NCBI RefSeq assembly: GCF_001436415.1
Contig: NZ_AYZB01000037.1
Span: 1 to 54,374, forward strand
Length of the DNA: 54,374 nt
Origin: Latilactobacillus graminis DSM 20719
Lineage (GTDB): Bacteria; Bacillota; Bacilli; Lactobacillales; Lactobacillaceae
Reading direction: 5' to 3'
Shown here: piece by piece, positions 7,398-18,067 of the stretch
Numbering within the stretch: the stretch's first letter is position 1
Layout of the letters: each line of letters starts with the position of its first letter
The notes under the pieces: model-generated
Seen by the model: the letters and a program-made list of their open reading frames with translations, nothing else
Database searches by the model: none
What the model was told of the DNA's origin: nothing
Made by a program: the position numbers and the translations under genes

Positions 7398-7423
7398 GAG
7401 TTGAAATAACAACTCCTTTTTTG
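7397..7423 (+). terminator. Riboswitch expression-platform terminator
   Basis: GGAGTTG and CAACTCC pair around AAATAA, followed by TTTTTTG. It lies between the TPP aptamer and thiT, as in transcription-attenuating riboswitches. Confidence 0.85.
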
Positions 7424-7454
7424 TGTTGGTTGAACAAGAAAAGGGGTTATTTTT

Positions 7455-8057
7455 ATGCAACATCAGCGATTATTGATTCAAATTGAAGGGGCGATCATTG
7501 CAGCGTTTGCCATGGCGCTTGAGTATATCCCGCACACAGTAGGTCCTTCAGCAATCGAGGTTTCTTTTGGTATTATTCCGCTCGTAATTTACAGTTTACG
7601 CCGCGGCGCATTTCCTGGGATGGTTTCCGGTCTCATCTGGGGTATATTAGACTTAATTCTCCGTGGATTAGGAAATGGGAGTGTTCTAAACGTCTGGCAA
7701 GGACTGTTGGAGTTTACTATTGCCTTTATGGTTGTTGGTTTAGCCGGTATTTTACAACATCACTTACAAACTAGTATTCAACATCACACACGGGTTAAAA
7801 CTATTATTTTACTCTGGATCGCAGGTTTGATTGGCACCTTTACGAAATATTTCTGTCACTTTCTAGCCGGCGCCGTTTATTGGGGTTCATACGCTCCCAA
7901 GGGCATGAATGCATGGCTTTATTCCCTTGCTGTCAATGGTGGTAGCTTTCTCACTAGTTTTATACTTACTGGCGCAGTACTATGTATTGGTTTAGCCATG
8001 GTTCCCAAATTATACTTACCAAAAGACATGGCTTTAAATATTCAACCTGAAAAATAG
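7455..8057 (+). CDS. thiT: ECF thiamine transporter substrate-binding protein ThiT
   Basis: 200 aa, about six membrane helices. ThiT is the S component that captures thiamine and docks with the shared EcfA-EcfA'-EcfT module, encoded elsewhere. Seen: the N-terminal EGAIIAAFAMALEYIP, the SFGIIPLVIYSLRRG segment, GLIWGILDLI, and the C-terminal WGSYAPKGMNAWLYSLAVNG that carries the aromatic and Asn residues of the thiamine site. The TPP riboswitch upstream confirms the substrate. RBS AAGGGG. No thiamine biosynthesis operon is adjacent, which suggests salvage. Confidence 0.95.
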   Translation: MQHQRLLIQIEGAIIAAFAMALEYIPHTVGPSAIEVSFGIIPLVIYSLRRGAFPGMVSGLIWGILDLILRGLGNGSVLNVWQGLLEFTIAFMVVGLAGILQHHLQTSIQHHTRVKTIILLWIAGLIGTFTKYFCHFLAGAVYWGSYAPKGMNAWLYSLAVNGGSFLTSFILTGAVLCIGLAMVPKLYLPKDMALNIQPEK

Positions 8058-8058
8058 C

Positions 8059-8111
8059 AAAAAAGCGCCGTAATCACACTCTGATGAAGTATGATTGCGG
8101 CGCTTTTTTGT
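8059..8111. terminator. Bidirectional terminator between thiT and the metal ATPase gene
   Basis: AAAAAAGCGCCG and CGGCGCTTTTTT pair, extended by partly paired GTAATCACAC and GTATGATTG segments. The genes are convergent. Confidence 0.85.
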
Positions 8112-8114
8112 TAT

Positions 8115-9917
8115 TTAATGGTCCGCGCGTGCGCGGAGTGCATAAAGAATCGAAATTGTATCTACAACTTCCTGAAATAATGCCCCAACTAACGCTGGCA
8201 TAATCCCAGTACTAGCAATTAACATTAGGCCAATACAAATCGCAATACCAATTAAAACAGCCTGTTGGGCTATTCGCATCGTATCACGGGCAATTAAAAC
8301 CGCCCGACTAACTCGGTCTAAATCATCTTTTAAGATAACCACATCTGCCGATTCACTGGCCGCAGTTGCACCATGTGCTCCCATTGCGATTCCAACGTCA
8401 GCACTGGCAAGTGACGGCGCATCATTGACCCCATCTCCGACCATTATAACTGGCCGCTGTGCTAATGGTATTTTTTCAATTAAATAAATCTTGTCGACTG
8501 GTAAACACCCCGCATGCACCTCATCAATCCCAACTTGCTTAGCAATCTGAGCTGCAGTTGTAGCCTGGTCGCCTGTGAGCATCATTAGGTTTGTAATTCC
8601 AAGCTGATGGAGCTTTTCCATGGTTGTAGGTGCTTCTGACCGTAAATGATCCATAAAGGTAATCTGTCCAGCATATCGCCCATCAATCGATACATAAACG
8701 GCAGTTTGCTCTTGAATAATTTGGTTAGTTTGCGTAGTTACAAATTGGTACTGACCAACACGAACCGTTTGTCCAGATGTCAAAGTTGCAATCACACCAG
8801 CACCAGTAACTTCTTTAAGCGTTTCAATTGATTGTAAGGCTTCTACTTCACTAGCCTTAACAAGCGATCTAGCCAAAATGTGTGATGATTGTTGTTCAGC
8901 ACTGGCTGCCAGTTGTAACAACCAGGTTGGTTCAATCCCTGACACTGGTAGCACTTGATCAACTGATAATTGCCCATTGGTAATTGTGCCGGTTTTATCA
9001 AACGCCACCGATTTTGCTAACGCAAGTTTTTCAATGGTCGTTCCCGTCTTCACAATTATCCCATTTCGACTGGCACGACTCATTCCTGAAATTAGAGCAA
9101 TTGGCGCTGCTAGGATCAGTGGACACGGTGAAGCAACTACAAGTACTTCAGCAAACCGGACTGGGTCTTTAGAACACCACCATGCAATCCCAGCAATTAG
9201 ATACGCTACTAATGTAAATGGAACAGCATATCGATCAGCCAATCGTACAAAATGTGCCGGTTGTGCCGTGGAAGTCTCTACTAATCGTACAATTGCTTGA
9301 TACTGGCTATCAACAGCGCGTTGATCGACCTGCATTGTAATCGAGTTATCCCCATTAACCGAACCTGACATGAGCTCATCATGCACTGTCTTTGCAACAG
9401 GACGTGCCTCGCCAGTTAATGATGACTCATCAAATAAAGCACAACCGGCAATAATATGTCCATCAACTGGCACAAGTTCGCCAGGGTTAACAACCACCCG
9501 ATCACCTACCAGTAGCGCATCAACTGCGACATCTTCAACTGTTTTATTAACCAGACGGTGTGCTGTTTGTGGTGAGTTATTAAGTAAGGATTTTAATTCC
9601 CGGCTAGCTTTATGCGTTGCATAGTCTTCCAATGAATCACCACCGGTTAACATCACGAGGACCATTATGGCTGCCCAATATTCACCAACTGCTAACGTTG
9701 CAATGATGGCGGTAATTGCCAACAGATCAACCCCATATTGACCTGATTTTAGCGTTTTAACCATCTCGATAAACATTGATAGTGCTACTAAACTTCCCAC
9801 AATACTGACTAAGATCTGTGCCCACAGTGGCTTTTGCATTAGAAATGCTAAGCACAGCGCAGCAATCCCAACGCTGATAGTTAATATGAATTTAATGATA
9901 TGCTTCTTCATTATCAC
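8115..9917 (-). CDS. P1B-type heavy-metal-transporting ATPase (P1B-4-like, SPC motif)
   Basis: 600 aa, no N-terminal metal-binding domain. The order is membrane helices, actuator domain with SSLTGEA (about 165-171), the membrane motif SPC (263-265), the phosphorylation site DKTGT (D307), and the hinge GDGVNDAP. An SPC rather than CPC motif defines the P1B-4 group, whose members (PfeT, FrvA, CoaT types) export Fe(II), Co(II) or related ions. The last helix carries QEVVDT where many have HEG. A Fur-box-like palindrome lies upstream (9973-9985), which favours an iron-related role. The longest frame starts with GTG 9917; ATG 9911 has better spacing from AGGAGGAGG and is the likelier start. Substrate is an inference. 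Confidence 0.88.
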   Translation of the reverse strand: MIMKKHIIKFILTISVGIAALCLAFLMQKPLWAQILVSIVGSLVALSMFIEMVKTLKSGQYGVDLLAITAIIATLAVGEYWAAIMVLVMLTGGDSLEDYATHKASRELKSLLNNSPQTAHRLVNKTVEDVAVDALLVGDRVVVNPGELVPVDGHIIAGCALFDESSLTGEARPVAKTVHDELMSGSVNGDNSITMQVDQRAVDSQYQAIVRLVETSTAQPAHFVRLADRYAVPFTLVAYLIAGIAWWCSKDPVRFAEVLVVASPCPLILAAPIALISGMSRASRNGIIVKTGTTIEKLALAKSVAFDKTGTITNGQLSVDQVLPVSGIEPTWLLQLAASAEQQSSHILARSLVKASEVEALQSIETLKEVTGAGVIATLTSGQTVRVGQYQFVTTQTNQIIQEQTAVYVSIDGRYAGQITFMDHLRSEAPTTMEKLHQLGITNLMMLTGDQATTAAQIAKQVGIDEVHAGCLPVDKIYLIEKIPLAQRPVIMVGDGVNDAPSLASADVGIAMGAHGATAASESADVVILKDDLDRVSRAVLIARDTMRIAQQAVLIGIAICIGLMLIASTGIMPALVGALFQEVVDTISILYALRARADH

Positions 9918-9972
9918 TGAGCCTCCTCCTGATGAATTCCTTCCAAGTATAACACGTCTATCTCTAGATTAG

Positions 9973-9985
9973 AATGATTATCATT
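9973..9985. promoter_or_regulatory. Fur-box-like operator upstream of the metal ATPase
   Basis: AATGATTATCATT, whose reverse complement AATGATAATCATT is identical to the central 13 bases of the classical 19-base Fur box. It lies about 60 bases before the ATPase start and just upstream of a TATACT -10 element on the minus strand. The regulator (Fur, PerR or Zur) is not in the window. Confidence 0.55.
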
Positions 9986-9999
9986 TGTGAAAGTAAAAA

Positions 10000-10020
10000 A
10001 AAGAGCCCCTAAGGACTCTA
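10000..10020 (-). terminator. Terminator of ppaC
   Basis: On the minus strand, AGAGTCC and GGGCTCT pair around TTAG and are followed by a run of eight T. Confidence 0.7.
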
Positions 10021-10033
10021 GCATGAGGCTTCA

Positions 10034-10957
10034 TTAAAACGCTGCTGTTAATTGTGGTACCACTTGTTTTTTACGTGAAACAACGCCACTCAATTGTGCA
10101 CGATGTTGATTTAATTTAACATTGAAAGCTTTTTCAAAGGCTTCAACTGGTTCGCCAATGACCAGTGCTTCTGAGTTACTATTGAGGATATCTGTCACTA
10201 ATAAGACAAATAGGTCGTAACCATTAGCTTGATTATCAGCTTTAATCGCAGTTTCAAAGGCCGCTTGACGTTCAAAGACAGCTTCAATATCAACTGTATT
10301 AACTTGATCGATACGTACTTTTTTGCCAGCCATATCGAATGTTTTAGCATCAGCTTCGATTAATTCGGCTTCGCTCTTATCATCCAAATTAGTACCAGCC
10401 TTTAACATTTCAAGCCCATATGATTCGAAATCGATATCAGCAATTTCAGCTAATGTCTTAATGGCAATCCGATCTTTTTCAGTCGTTGTCGGTGATTTCA
10501 TCAACAATGTATCTGAAATGATGGCACTCATCATTAACCCCGCTAATTGAGCAGGAATTTCAATTTTGTTTTCGTTAAATATTGATAACAAAATTGTGCT
10601 AGTACAACCGACTGGTTCAGCACGATAGAATAATGGACTAACTGTTTCAAAATTAGCAATCCGGTGATGATCAACCACATGGGTGACCGTTAAATCTTTG
10701 ATATCAGCAACACTTTGCTGGCTTTCGTTATGGTCGACTAACATAACACTGTCAACTTCACTACCCGCTTTTTTGATAATCCGCGGTGTCGTTGCCGCAA
10801 AATGACGCAATGCAAAGCTCGTTTCTTCATTTGGTTCGCCTAGTGCAACAGCCTCAACGTCATTACCTAGTTGTCGTTGAAGATAAGCAAACGCCATTGC
10901 CGCAACAATTGCGTCTGTATCTGGATTTTGGTGACCGAATACTAATTCTTTACTCAT
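10034..10957 (-). CDS. ppaC: Manganese-dependent inorganic pyrophosphatase
   Basis: 307 aa, family II pyrophosphatase of the DHH superfamily. It hydrolyses pyrophosphate to two phosphates, pulling biosynthetic reactions forward. Seen: FGHQNPDTDAI at the N-terminus (His and Asp metal ligands), VMLVDHNE, the signature THVVDHHRIANF, and the C-terminal substrate motif VVSRKKQVVPQL. Length and motifs are normal. It stands alone on its transcript with a terminator at 10000-10020. Confidence 0.97.
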   Translation of the reverse strand: MSKELVFGHQNPDTDAIVAAMAFAYLQRQLGNDVEAVALGEPNEETSFALRHFAATTPRIIKKAGSEVDSVMLVDHNESQQSVADIKDLTVTHVVDHHRIANFETVSPLFYRAEPVGCTSTILLSIFNENKIEIPAQLAGLMMSAIISDTLLMKSPTTTEKDRIAIKTLAEIADIDFESYGLEMLKAGTNLDDKSEAELIEADAKTFDMAGKKVRIDQVNTVDIEAVFERQAAFETAIKADNQANGYDLFVLLVTDILNSNSEALVIGEPVEAFEKAFNVKLNQHRAQLSGVVSRKKQVVPQLTAAF

Positions 10958-11009
10958 AGTTATACAGACCTTCCCTTTTAGAATTAACAGCCTAATTATA
11001 CCAGAAATA

Positions 11010-11975
11010 CTAGATAATTTTCCGGTTTTGTTCTCTAATCCGCGTTAAATAATCTTTTTCTTCTAAGTAATGATCAAATTCTCGGAAAAAGCTATCAATT
11101 CGTGGAATGTTTTCTTTTTCATTACGAAAAACAAACGCTAGTTCAAATTGAATCGCTGGATCAAATTGAACTGCATTGCCCTTGAGACCCAAATTATGGG
11201 CTTCATAGAAGCTTTTTGGTAATGCAGTATTCAATCCCGTTGCTTCGGCAAAGCGAATAATTTCAAACGGTGATGTAAATTGCGCTGCACTTACTGGGTG
11301 GTCAACTAACTGATTCTTGTACGCCTCGTTAATGAATTGGTTCAAATAATATTCATCTGGATAAGTAACCCACTTATTATCTAAGGTATCTTTAAAGCGA
11401 ATTTTTTTACGCGTCTTTAAAGCAGGATCTTGACTGATGAAAAGGAGTCGTTCATCCGCAATTTTACGTGACTTATACGGTTTCCAATTTTTGATGCTAT
11501 CATCCGGCAGATACATGATGGCGATATCTATTTTGTTATTTTCAAGGCGATCCCAAATTTCTTTACGCGTCAATAAATGCATGCTGACTTCGATATCTGG
11601 AAATTGCTTATAGTATTGAATTAAGAAAGATTGAATAACACTGATTTCCATTGATGCCAAGATACCAATGTTAATCTTCCCACGTGTAGCACTAGTTGAA
11701 CTTTGAATCTCATCTGTAGCTGTATTTAATAAGTCATAAATCTGATGTGTGGCTTCCAACATCGTACGACCAGCATCAGAAATATGTAATTTCTTACCGA
11801 CTGAGTAAAATAAAGGTGCCCCAACTGTGCGTTCTAATTTTTTAATTTGTTGAGTTAAGGCAGGCTGCGTAATACCAAGCAATTGGGCTGCTTGGGTATA
11901 ATTCATTGTTTCTGCTAACTGCAGGAAATAGGTCAATGTCTTAGAGGAGAAGATATTTTCTTGTCTGGTTTTCAT
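11010..11975 (-). CDS. LysR-family transcriptional regulator
   Basis: 321 aa. Seen: the N-terminal winged helix-turn-helix (LTYFLQLAETMNYTQAAQLL, then GITQPALTQQIKKLER), followed by a periplasmic-binding-protein-like effector domain. The longest frame begins with TTG two codons earlier (11981), but the ATG at 11975 has GGAGA at proper spacing. It lies downstream of pflA, separated from it by a terminator (12028-12060), so it is probably its own unit. The effector and targets are unknown; a role in pyruvate or anaerobic metabolism is only suggested by position. Confidence 0.85.
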   Translation of the reverse strand: MKTRQENIFSSKTLTYFLQLAETMNYTQAAQLLGITQPALTQQIKKLERTVGAPLFYSVGKKLHISDAGRTMLEATHQIYDLLNTATDEIQSSTSATRGKINIGILASMEISVIQSFLIQYYKQFPDIEVSMHLLTRKEIWDRLENNKIDIAIMYLPDDSIKNWKPYKSRKIADERLLFISQDPALKTRKKIRFKDTLDNKWVTYPDEYYLNQFINEAYKNQLVDHPVSAAQFTSPFEIIRFAEATGLNTALPKSFYEAHNLGLKGNAVQFDPAIQFELAFVFRNEKENIPRIDSFFREFDHYLEEKDYLTRIREQNRKII

Positions 11976-12027
11976 TTTCAAATCTCCATTCTTTAGTTTA
12001 GACCTATCATTATAATAATAAAGATAT

Positions 12028-12060
12028 AAAAAAAGAGCAACCCTTTCGCTACTCTTTCTT
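12028..12060 (-). terminator. Terminator of pflA
   Basis: On the minus strand, AAAGAGTAGC pairs with GTTGCTCTTT (one mismatch) and a run of T follows. Confidence 0.7.
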
Positions 12061-12069
12061 ATTAAAGAC

Positions 12070-12903
12070 TTAAAATTTTCTTATGTTAGCGTTACTTTTA
12101 GGATAGTCTGCTGTATGCAATAGCCGTTCTGCATTCACAATACGATCATGTGTTGGCGGTTCAATGCCTGCCAATGGATATTTGATGCCCATTTTTTCGT
12201 ATTTAACAATTCCCATCGTATGATATGGTAGCACTTCAACACGATCCACATTGTCTAAGGTCTGGACATAGTCGCCCAAACGGGTTAAATAAGTATCATA
12301 ATCAGTCCGTTCCGGAATCAAAACATGTCGAATCCACATATGATGACCATGATTTGACATATATTCAATCATTTCTAAGATGTGTTCATTCGAAAACCCA
12401 GTCAACCGTTTATGCTCGCCAGAATCAATGTGTTTAATATCAACCATCGATAAATCGGTATATTTCATCAATTTCTTAAACTTACTAAAGAAAGGTTCTT
12501 TATACGTAAAAGGTTGCCCACAAGTATCCAAACAAGTATTTATCCCTTGAGCCTGACATTTCTTAAATAAATCAATCAAAAAATCAATTTGAATTAAAGA
12601 CTCGCCACCACTACAAGTAATACCGCCATCCTTTCCCCAAAAAGCTTTGTACGGAAGCGCCTTGGCAATTAATTCGTCTGCAGTATAAGCTTCACCGCTG
12701 CCGATATTCCACGTATCTGGATTATGACAAAATTCACAACGCATGCGGCAGCCTTGTAAAAAGGCCACAAATCGAATACCAGGGCCATCGACTGACCCAA
12801 ACGTTTCAAATGAATGGACGTAACCAACTGGTGTTGTAGCTGTTTCAGAGGACTTAGATACAATATTTTCAGTCGATAAACGGGTTGTAAATTTAATTGT
12901 CAT
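12070..12903 (-). CDS. pflA: Pyruvate formate-lyase activating enzyme
   Basis: 277 aa radical SAM enzyme. It installs the glycyl radical on PflB. Seen: the radical SAM cluster motif C52-x3-C56-x2-C59 in GCRMRCEFCHNPDTW, the GGxS-type motif CSGGESLIQ for SAM, and the family start VGYVHSFETFGSVDGPGIR. It carries about 25 more N-terminal residues than the E. coli enzyme. It lies 110 bases downstream of pflB on the same strand, the normal arrangement. RBS GAGGTG. Confidence 0.96.
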   Translation of the reverse strand: MTIKFTTRLSTENIVSKSSETATTPVGYVHSFETFGSVDGPGIRFVAFLQGCRMRCEFCHNPDTWNIGSGEAYTADELIAKALPYKAFWGKDGGITCSGGESLIQIDFLIDLFKKCQAQGINTCLDTCGQPFTYKEPFFSKFKKLMKYTDLSMVDIKHIDSGEHKRLTGFSNEHILEMIEYMSNHGHHMWIRHVLIPERTDYDTYLTRLGDYVQTLDNVDRVEVLPYHTMGIVKYEKMGIKYPLAGIEPPTHDRIVNAERLLHTADYPKSNANIRKF

Positions 12904-13013
12904 TTCACTTTCACCTCTTAGTTTAAGAAAATCAATACTTTCTGGTAAAACCTTTAAATTAGATTAACGGTCTTACCAAAAAGCAGATATCACTATCTAC
13001 TTTCATTAGTTAT

Positions 13014-15275
13014 TTACATTTCATCAAAAAACGTTCTTGCAATAACGTCATCTTGCTGTTCCTTGGTTAAATCAGAAAAGTACACACAATACCCCGAAAC
13101 TCGAACTGTTAACGTTGGATATTCTTCTGGATGTTGCTGTGCGTCCATCAAAGTTTGCTTATTAAAGACATTGATATTCAAATGCATCCCCTGATTGATC
13201 ATGTAACCATCTACCATATTAACCAAAGCATCTTTGCGTGCTTCATCATCGTGCCCCAATGTGTTGGGGGTTACGCCGAAAGTATTTGAAATTCCATCTG
13301 TCGCATAACGGTAAGGAATTTTAGCCGTCGACAATAATGAAGCTAATGCGCCATTTTTTTCTGCCCCGTATGCTGGGTTAGCACCTGGTGAGAATGGTTC
13401 GCCAGCTTGACGACCATTTGGTGTTGTCCCAGTATTCTTACCATACACAACATTTGATGTGATTGTTAAAACAGATGTTGATAATTTTGAGCCACGATAT
13501 AAATGATGCGTATTCATCTTCGTGTAAAAAGTCTTTACTAACCATTTAGCAATATCATCAGCACGGTCATCATTATTCCCATAACGCGGATAATCAGGAT
13601 TTTGCGCTTCAAAATCAACTGCCATGCCATCTTCATCGCGGATAACTTTAACTTGGCCGTATTTAATTGCTGAGATTGAATCAACCGCATGTGATAACCC
13701 GGAAATTCCTGTTGCAAAGGTCCGGTCTAGGCGACTATTCTTCAATGCTAATTGTGCTGATTCATAGTAATACTTGTCATGCATGTAGTGGATGGTATTC
13801 AAAGCATTGACATAAACATCAGCCAACCAATCTAACATCTTATCATATTTGCTCATAAACTCTTGATAATCAATAATTTCGCTAGTAACTGGTTGATAAG
13901 CTGGACCGACTTGAGCTTTGCCTAATTCATCGATCCCGCCGTTAATTGCGTAAAGGATGGTCTTAGCCAAGTTAGCACGCGCACCGAAATATTGAACGCC
14001 GTCTGCAATTGGTTGTGCCGAAACACAGCATGCAATCCCATAATAGTCACTACCCCATTCATTACGCATTAAGTCATCGTTTTCGTATTGAATCGTTGAA
14101 CTCTTAATTGAAACTTCTGTTGCATAGCGCTTGAAGCCTTCTGGTAAGCGATCTGACCAAAGTAAGGTGATATTAGGTTCTGGAGCAGCACCCATATTTT
14201 CCAATGTCTTCAAGACACGGAAGGCGGTCTTAGTTACATGATGACGACCATCCATACCAATCCCACACATTGATAACGTTGCCCAGATTGGATCACCTGA
14301 GAATAATGAATTATAATCTTCTGTCCGAATGAAACGAACCATCCGTAACTTCATGACAAAATGGTCAACCATTTCTTGCGCTTCAGCTTCTGTAATTAAG
14401 CCCCGCTCTAAATCACGTTGGATAAAGATATCCATCGTTGTATCAATCCGGCCAACTGACATTGCAGCCCCGTTTTGTGTCTTGATAGCGGCTAAGTAAC
14501 CGAAGTAAATCCATTGAATTGCTTCTTGGGCATTCTTAGCAGGTCTTGAAATATCAAAGCCATAGCTAGCAGCCATTTTCTTCATATCTTGTAAAGCACG
14601 ATATTGTTCATTGATTTCTTCACGAAGACGAATTACATCGTCTGTCATTTCACCGTCGCCAACACCGTTAAAGTCACGGACTTTTTCTTCGGCTAACCGA
14701 TCAATCCCGTAGACTGCAATCCGTGGTAAGTCAGGAATAATCCGACCACGTGCATAGGCATCTGGAAGACCTGTAATAATTTTGTAATGGCGTGCTTTAC
14801 GCATGTCTGGTGTATAGGCATCAAAAACACCTTGATTATGTGTCTTGCGGTATTCGTTAAAAATCTTGTGTTGTTCTGGATCAGTCTTAAAGCCGTATGC
14901 TTCCAAGGCATCTTCGGCCATCCGAATCCCACCAAATGGCATAAACGCTCGTTTAAGCGGTGCATCTGTTTGCAATCCGACAATCTTTTCAAGATCCTTG
15001 TTTAAGTAACCCGGGCCATGTGATGTAACTGTCGCAGGGTTATCATTATCTGCTGCTAAAACACCACCAGCTTCACGTTCTTGTTTTTTCAAGTCCATTA
15101 ACTGATCGTTTAATATGGTTGTTGCTTCAGTTGGCCCAGCTAAGAAACTTTCATCTCCATCATAGGCTGTAAAGTTTTTTTGAATGAAATCCCGAATATC
15201 GATTTCCGCTTGCCAATCGCCCTTGTTAAAACCGTCCCAATAGTCCGCCAAATTAATCTTCTCGGTTTTTGCCAT
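13014..15275 (-). CDS. pflB: Formate acetyltransferase (pyruvate formate-lyase)
   Basis: 753 aa. Converts pyruvate and CoA to acetyl-CoA and formate under anaerobic conditions. Seen: the adjacent catalytic cysteines C416-C417 in YGIACCVSA, and the glycyl-radical loop [10 protein letters not shown] near the C-terminus with G728. Full length. It forms a unit with pflA downstream and has its own promoter (15323-15350). A strong GGAGG ribosome binding site precedes ATG. Confidence 0.97.
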   Translation of the reverse strand: MAKTEKINLADYWDGFNKGDWQAEIDIRDFIQKNFTAYDGDESFLAGPTEATTILNDQLMDLKKQEREAGGVLAADNDNPATVTSHGPGYLNKDLEKIVGLQTDAPLKRAFMPFGGIRMAEDALEAYGFKTDPEQHKIFNEYRKTHNQGVFDAYTPDMRKARHYKIITGLPDAYARGRIIPDLPRIAVYGIDRLAEEKVRDFNGVGDGEMTDDVIRLREEINEQYRALQDMKKMAASYGFDISRPAKNAQEAIQWIYFGYLAAIKTQNGAAMSVGRIDTTMDIFIQRDLERGLITEAEAQEMVDHFVMKLRMVRFIRTEDYNSLFSGDPIWATLSMCGIGMDGRHHVTKTAFRVLKTLENMGAAPEPNITLLWSDRLPEGFKRYATEVSIKSSTIQYENDDLMRNEWGSDYYGIACCVSAQPIADGVQYFGARANLAKTILYAINGGIDELGKAQVGPAYQPVTSEIIDYQEFMSKYDKMLDWLADVYVNALNTIHYMHDKYYYESAQLALKNSRLDRTFATGISGLSHAVDSISAIKYGQVKVIRDEDGMAVDFEAQNPDYPRYGNNDDRADDIAKWLVKTFYTKMNTHHLYRGSKLSTSVLTITSNVVYGKNTGTTPNGRQAGEPFSPGANPAYGAEKNGALASLLSTAKIPYRYATDGISNTFGVTPNTLGHDDEARKDALVNMVDGYMINQGMHLNINVFNKQTLMDAQQHPEEYPTLTVRVSGYCVYFSDLTKEQQDDVIARTFFDEM

Positions 15276-15322
15276 CTGGATTACCTCCGTTAGTTATATG
15301 TTGTATCACACTTTTCAAAATT

Positions 15323-15350
15323 AGTATAACACATCACAAGATTAATGCAA
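15323..15350 (-). promoter_or_regulatory. Probable pflB promoter
   Basis: On the minus strand TTGCAT and TATACT are 16 bases apart, about 50 bases before the pflB start. I saw no good catabolite-response element beside it. Confidence 0.55.
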
Positions 15351-15509
15351 ACCCTTTCTTTTTGATTATTTATAAACCTTTAATGCTTAAAGAAGTTTGT
15401 TATATCAGCTTTTACGTTGTTTAGTAAATTAATATTTACAGTCACTTAGATTGTGCAAAACTTATCTTTCTGTTATATAACAATTATAGAAAAATTCATA
15501 TTTATATAT

Positions 15510-15554
15510 AACAGAAAAGACAAGTTACCGCTAGGATAACTTGTCTTTTCTGTT
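15510..15554. terminator. Strong hairpin terminator after parC
   Basis: Perfect 18-base arms, AACAGAAAAGACAAGTTA and TAACTTGTCTTTTCTGTT, around a 9-base loop. It lies 3 bases after the parC stop codon. A further partial copy of one arm occurs at 15466-15480. Confidence 0.85.
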
Positions 15555-15557
15555 AAC

Positions 15558-18005
15558 TTATTGATTTTCATGAACCGTTGACTGAATAAATTGGGGTTGC
15601 CCAACTTCATCGATATCCATCACAAAACTACCATTAGAATAACGATCCCCTGTCGCATGTTGGTAAGGATTTAATGTAATTACTTGCTGCTGGTTAGTAT
15701 GAATTAACAATAACATCTTTTGTTTAACACCAACCATTGCGACAACCCGATGTGGTTCTTTCTTCAATTCACGTAGAATCAATACCCCACGACGTGCTCG
15801 GCTAGTGATTCCTACCTCGCTTAATAGCATTCGTTTAAAGGCACCACGTTGTGTCATAATTGCCACCGCGGCATGCTTATCTTGCGAGTCATAAAGTATA
15901 AAGTTTGTAACATGATCCCCCTCTTTTAGATCCATTAGTTTTACACCACTGGCCTTGGCCCCTGATATAGAGACTTCAGATAACGCAAAACTCAATCCAT
16001 AGCCTTTATAACTGGCACTAAAGACTACTAAACCATCATCACTTGGAACCCAGTTCACATTTGTCACATGGGCTTTAGCATGTAGTTTGATAAAATCTTG
16101 GGCTTTCGAACGATATGTCCGACTGGGCAAGAGATCTGTAAAAGCCGTTTGCTTAATATAGCCATCATCAGTGCCAATCACAAAATAACCCGCCTGATCG
16201 CCTGGCGTGAATGCAAATGCTGCAATAATTGCTTCGTCAGCCGCTAAGCCAATCGATTGTGAGATATGTTCACCCATTTCCTTCCACTTCAAATCAGCAA
16301 TTTCATGGACGGGTCGTTGAATTAAATGCCCATAGTTAGTAAACATCATTAGTTGATCAAGGGTTTGTAGTGGTTTTTGTAAAATTGCAAAATCACCATC
16401 TTTTAAACCAGCATCAGTCTCATCAGAAGCTTGATAGGATCGTAAGCTACTCCGCTTCAAATAACCATCATGGCTAACTGCTACCATCACTGTTTCATCA
16501 ATAACAGTCACGCTCGTATCAATTTCAAGTGTTTCAATTTGAGCTTCAATTATTGTCTTTCGATCATTACGATACGTTTTGATCATTGCCTTCAATTGTG
16601 CCTTGATAACCCGTGCGAGTGCTTTAGGATCGTCTAGGATGGCACGATATTTTTTAATTGCAGCATCAAGTTCAGCAGATTCTTGTTCTAAAGCAGTTAC
16701 ATCAGTATTCGTTAAACGATACAGCTGTAAGGAAACGATTGCTTCAGCCTGCGCTTCTGTAAAGGCATAACTTGCCACTAAGTTATCTTTAGCATTCTTT
16801 TTATTCTTGCTACCACGTATTGTGGTAATAACTTGATCCAAGATTGATAACGCCTTGATAAGCCCCGCAACAATATGTTGACGATCCAGTGCTTTTTGTA
16901 AAGTATATTTAGTTCGTCGAATAACGACTTCTTCTTGATGTTCTAAGTAGGCATGCAGAATTTCTAGCAAACCAACCTGTTTCGGCTGCATATGTGAAAT
17001 AGCCACCATATTAAAGTTATAGGTGATCTGGAGATCAGTATTTTTGAAAAGGTAATTCAAAATACCCTGGCTATCTGCTTGCTTTTTGAGTTCGACAACC
17101 ACTGATAGTCCTGTCCGATCACTTTCATCACGGACCTCAGCAATTCCATCGACTTTCTTTAAAACGCGTAATTCATCAATCTTCTTAACCATCATGGCCT
17201 TATTAACTTCATACGGAATTTCACTAATCACAATTTGTTCGCGGTTTCCACGTAATTGCTCAATACTAGTCTTAGCTCGGACAACTACGCGTCCACGACC
17301 AGTTTCATAGGCTTTTTTTATTCCGTCAACCCCTTGTAAAATCCCTCCTGTTGGAAAATCAGGGCCCTTAATCAGGGTCATCATCTGATCTAAGGTAGCA
17401 TCTGGATGATCGAGTAAGTAAATCAACCCATCCGTAACTTCACCTAAGTTGTGCGGTGGGATTTCGGTTGCATATCCAGCCGAAATCCCAGTGGCACCAT
17501 TCACCAATAAATTGGGGAATCTGGCTGGTAAAACGGTTGGTTCCTCGGCGGTATCATCAAAATTTAAAACAAAATCAACCGTCTTTTTATCGATATCCAT
17601 TAACATTTCACTAGCAATCTTACTTAACCGTGCTTCAGTATACCGCATAGCTGCGGGTGGATCACCATCCATTGAGCCATTGTTCCCGTGCATTTCAATC
17701 AATGGTTCCCGTAATTTCCAGTCTTGACTTAACCGCACCATCGCTTCATAAATCGAACTATCCCCATGCGGATGGAAATTACCCATGACATTACCGACAG
17801 ATTTCGCTGATTTTCGGAACCCCTTGTCATAGGTATTGCCATCAATCGACATTGCATATAAAATGCGGCGTTGAACAGGCTTTAATCCATCACGAATATC
17901 TGGTAATGCTCGTTCTTGAATGATATATTTTGAATAACGGCCGAAACGGTCACCCATGACTTCTTCCAGCGTTAGCTCTTGAATTTTTTGTGCTTCATCA
18001 GCCAA
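15558..18005 (-). CDS. parC: DNA topoisomerase IV subunit A
   Basis: 815 aa. Cuts and rejoins both strands to decatenate replicated chromosomes, with ParE as the ATPase subunit. Seen: the quinolone-pocket segment [14 protein letters not shown], catalytic Y122 in [10 protein letters not shown], and a C-terminal beta-pinwheel. The pinwheel lacks the GyrA box, which supports ParC rather than GyrA, as does pairing with parE 62 bases upstream. The start codon appears to be TTG (18005) behind a weak AAGTGAG site. Ser84 and Glu87 of the drug pocket look wild type (S-S-I-Y-E). Confidence 0.97.
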   Translation of the reverse strand: MADEAQKIQELTLEEVMGDRFGRYSKYIIQERALPDIRDGLKPVQRRILYAMSIDGNTYDKGFRKSAKSVGNVMGNFHPHGDSSIYEAMVRLSQDWKLREPLIEMHGNNGSMDGDPPAAMRYTEARLSKIASEMLMDIDKKTVDFVLNFDDTAEEPTVLPARFPNLLVNGATGISAGYATEIPPHNLGEVTDGLIYLLDHPDATLDQMMTLIKGPDFPTGGILQGVDGIKKAYETGRGRVVVRAKTSIEQLRGNREQIVISEIPYEVNKAMMVKKIDELRVLKKVDGIAEVRDESDRTGLSVVVELKKQADSQGILNYLFKNTDLQITYNFNMVAISHMQPKQVGLLEILHAYLEHQEEVVIRRTKYTLQKALDRQHIVAGLIKALSILDQVITTIRGSKNKKNAKDNLVASYAFTEAQAEAIVSLQLYRLTNTDVTALEQESAELDAAIKKYRAILDDPKALARVIKAQLKAMIKTYRNDRKTIIEAQIETLEIDTSVTVIDETVMVAVSHDGYLKRSSLRSYQASDETDAGLKDGDFAILQKPLQTLDQLMMFTNYGHLIQRPVHEIADLKWKEMGEHISQSIGLAADEAIIAAFAFTPGDQAGYFVIGTDDGYIKQTAFTDLLPSRTYRSKAQDFIKLHAKAHVTNVNWVPSDDGLVVFSASYKGYGLSFALSEVSISGAKASGVKLMDLKEGDHVTNFILYDSQDKHAAVAIMTQRGAFKRMLLSEVGITSRARRGVLILRELKKEPHRVVAMVGVKQKMLLLIHTNQQQVITLNPYQHATGDRYSNGSFVMDIDEVGQPQFIQSTVHENQ

Positions 18006-18067
18006 ATTTAATCACTCACTTTTCTATTTGTCTAATCGTTAAAATATAGCTACTTCAGCGTCTGAAG

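Noticed and set aside
8646-9624. Several plus-strand open frames inside the metal ATPase gene
   Set aside because: They lie antisense to a strong, motif-rich gene, lack ribosome binding sites and have no recognisable protein features.
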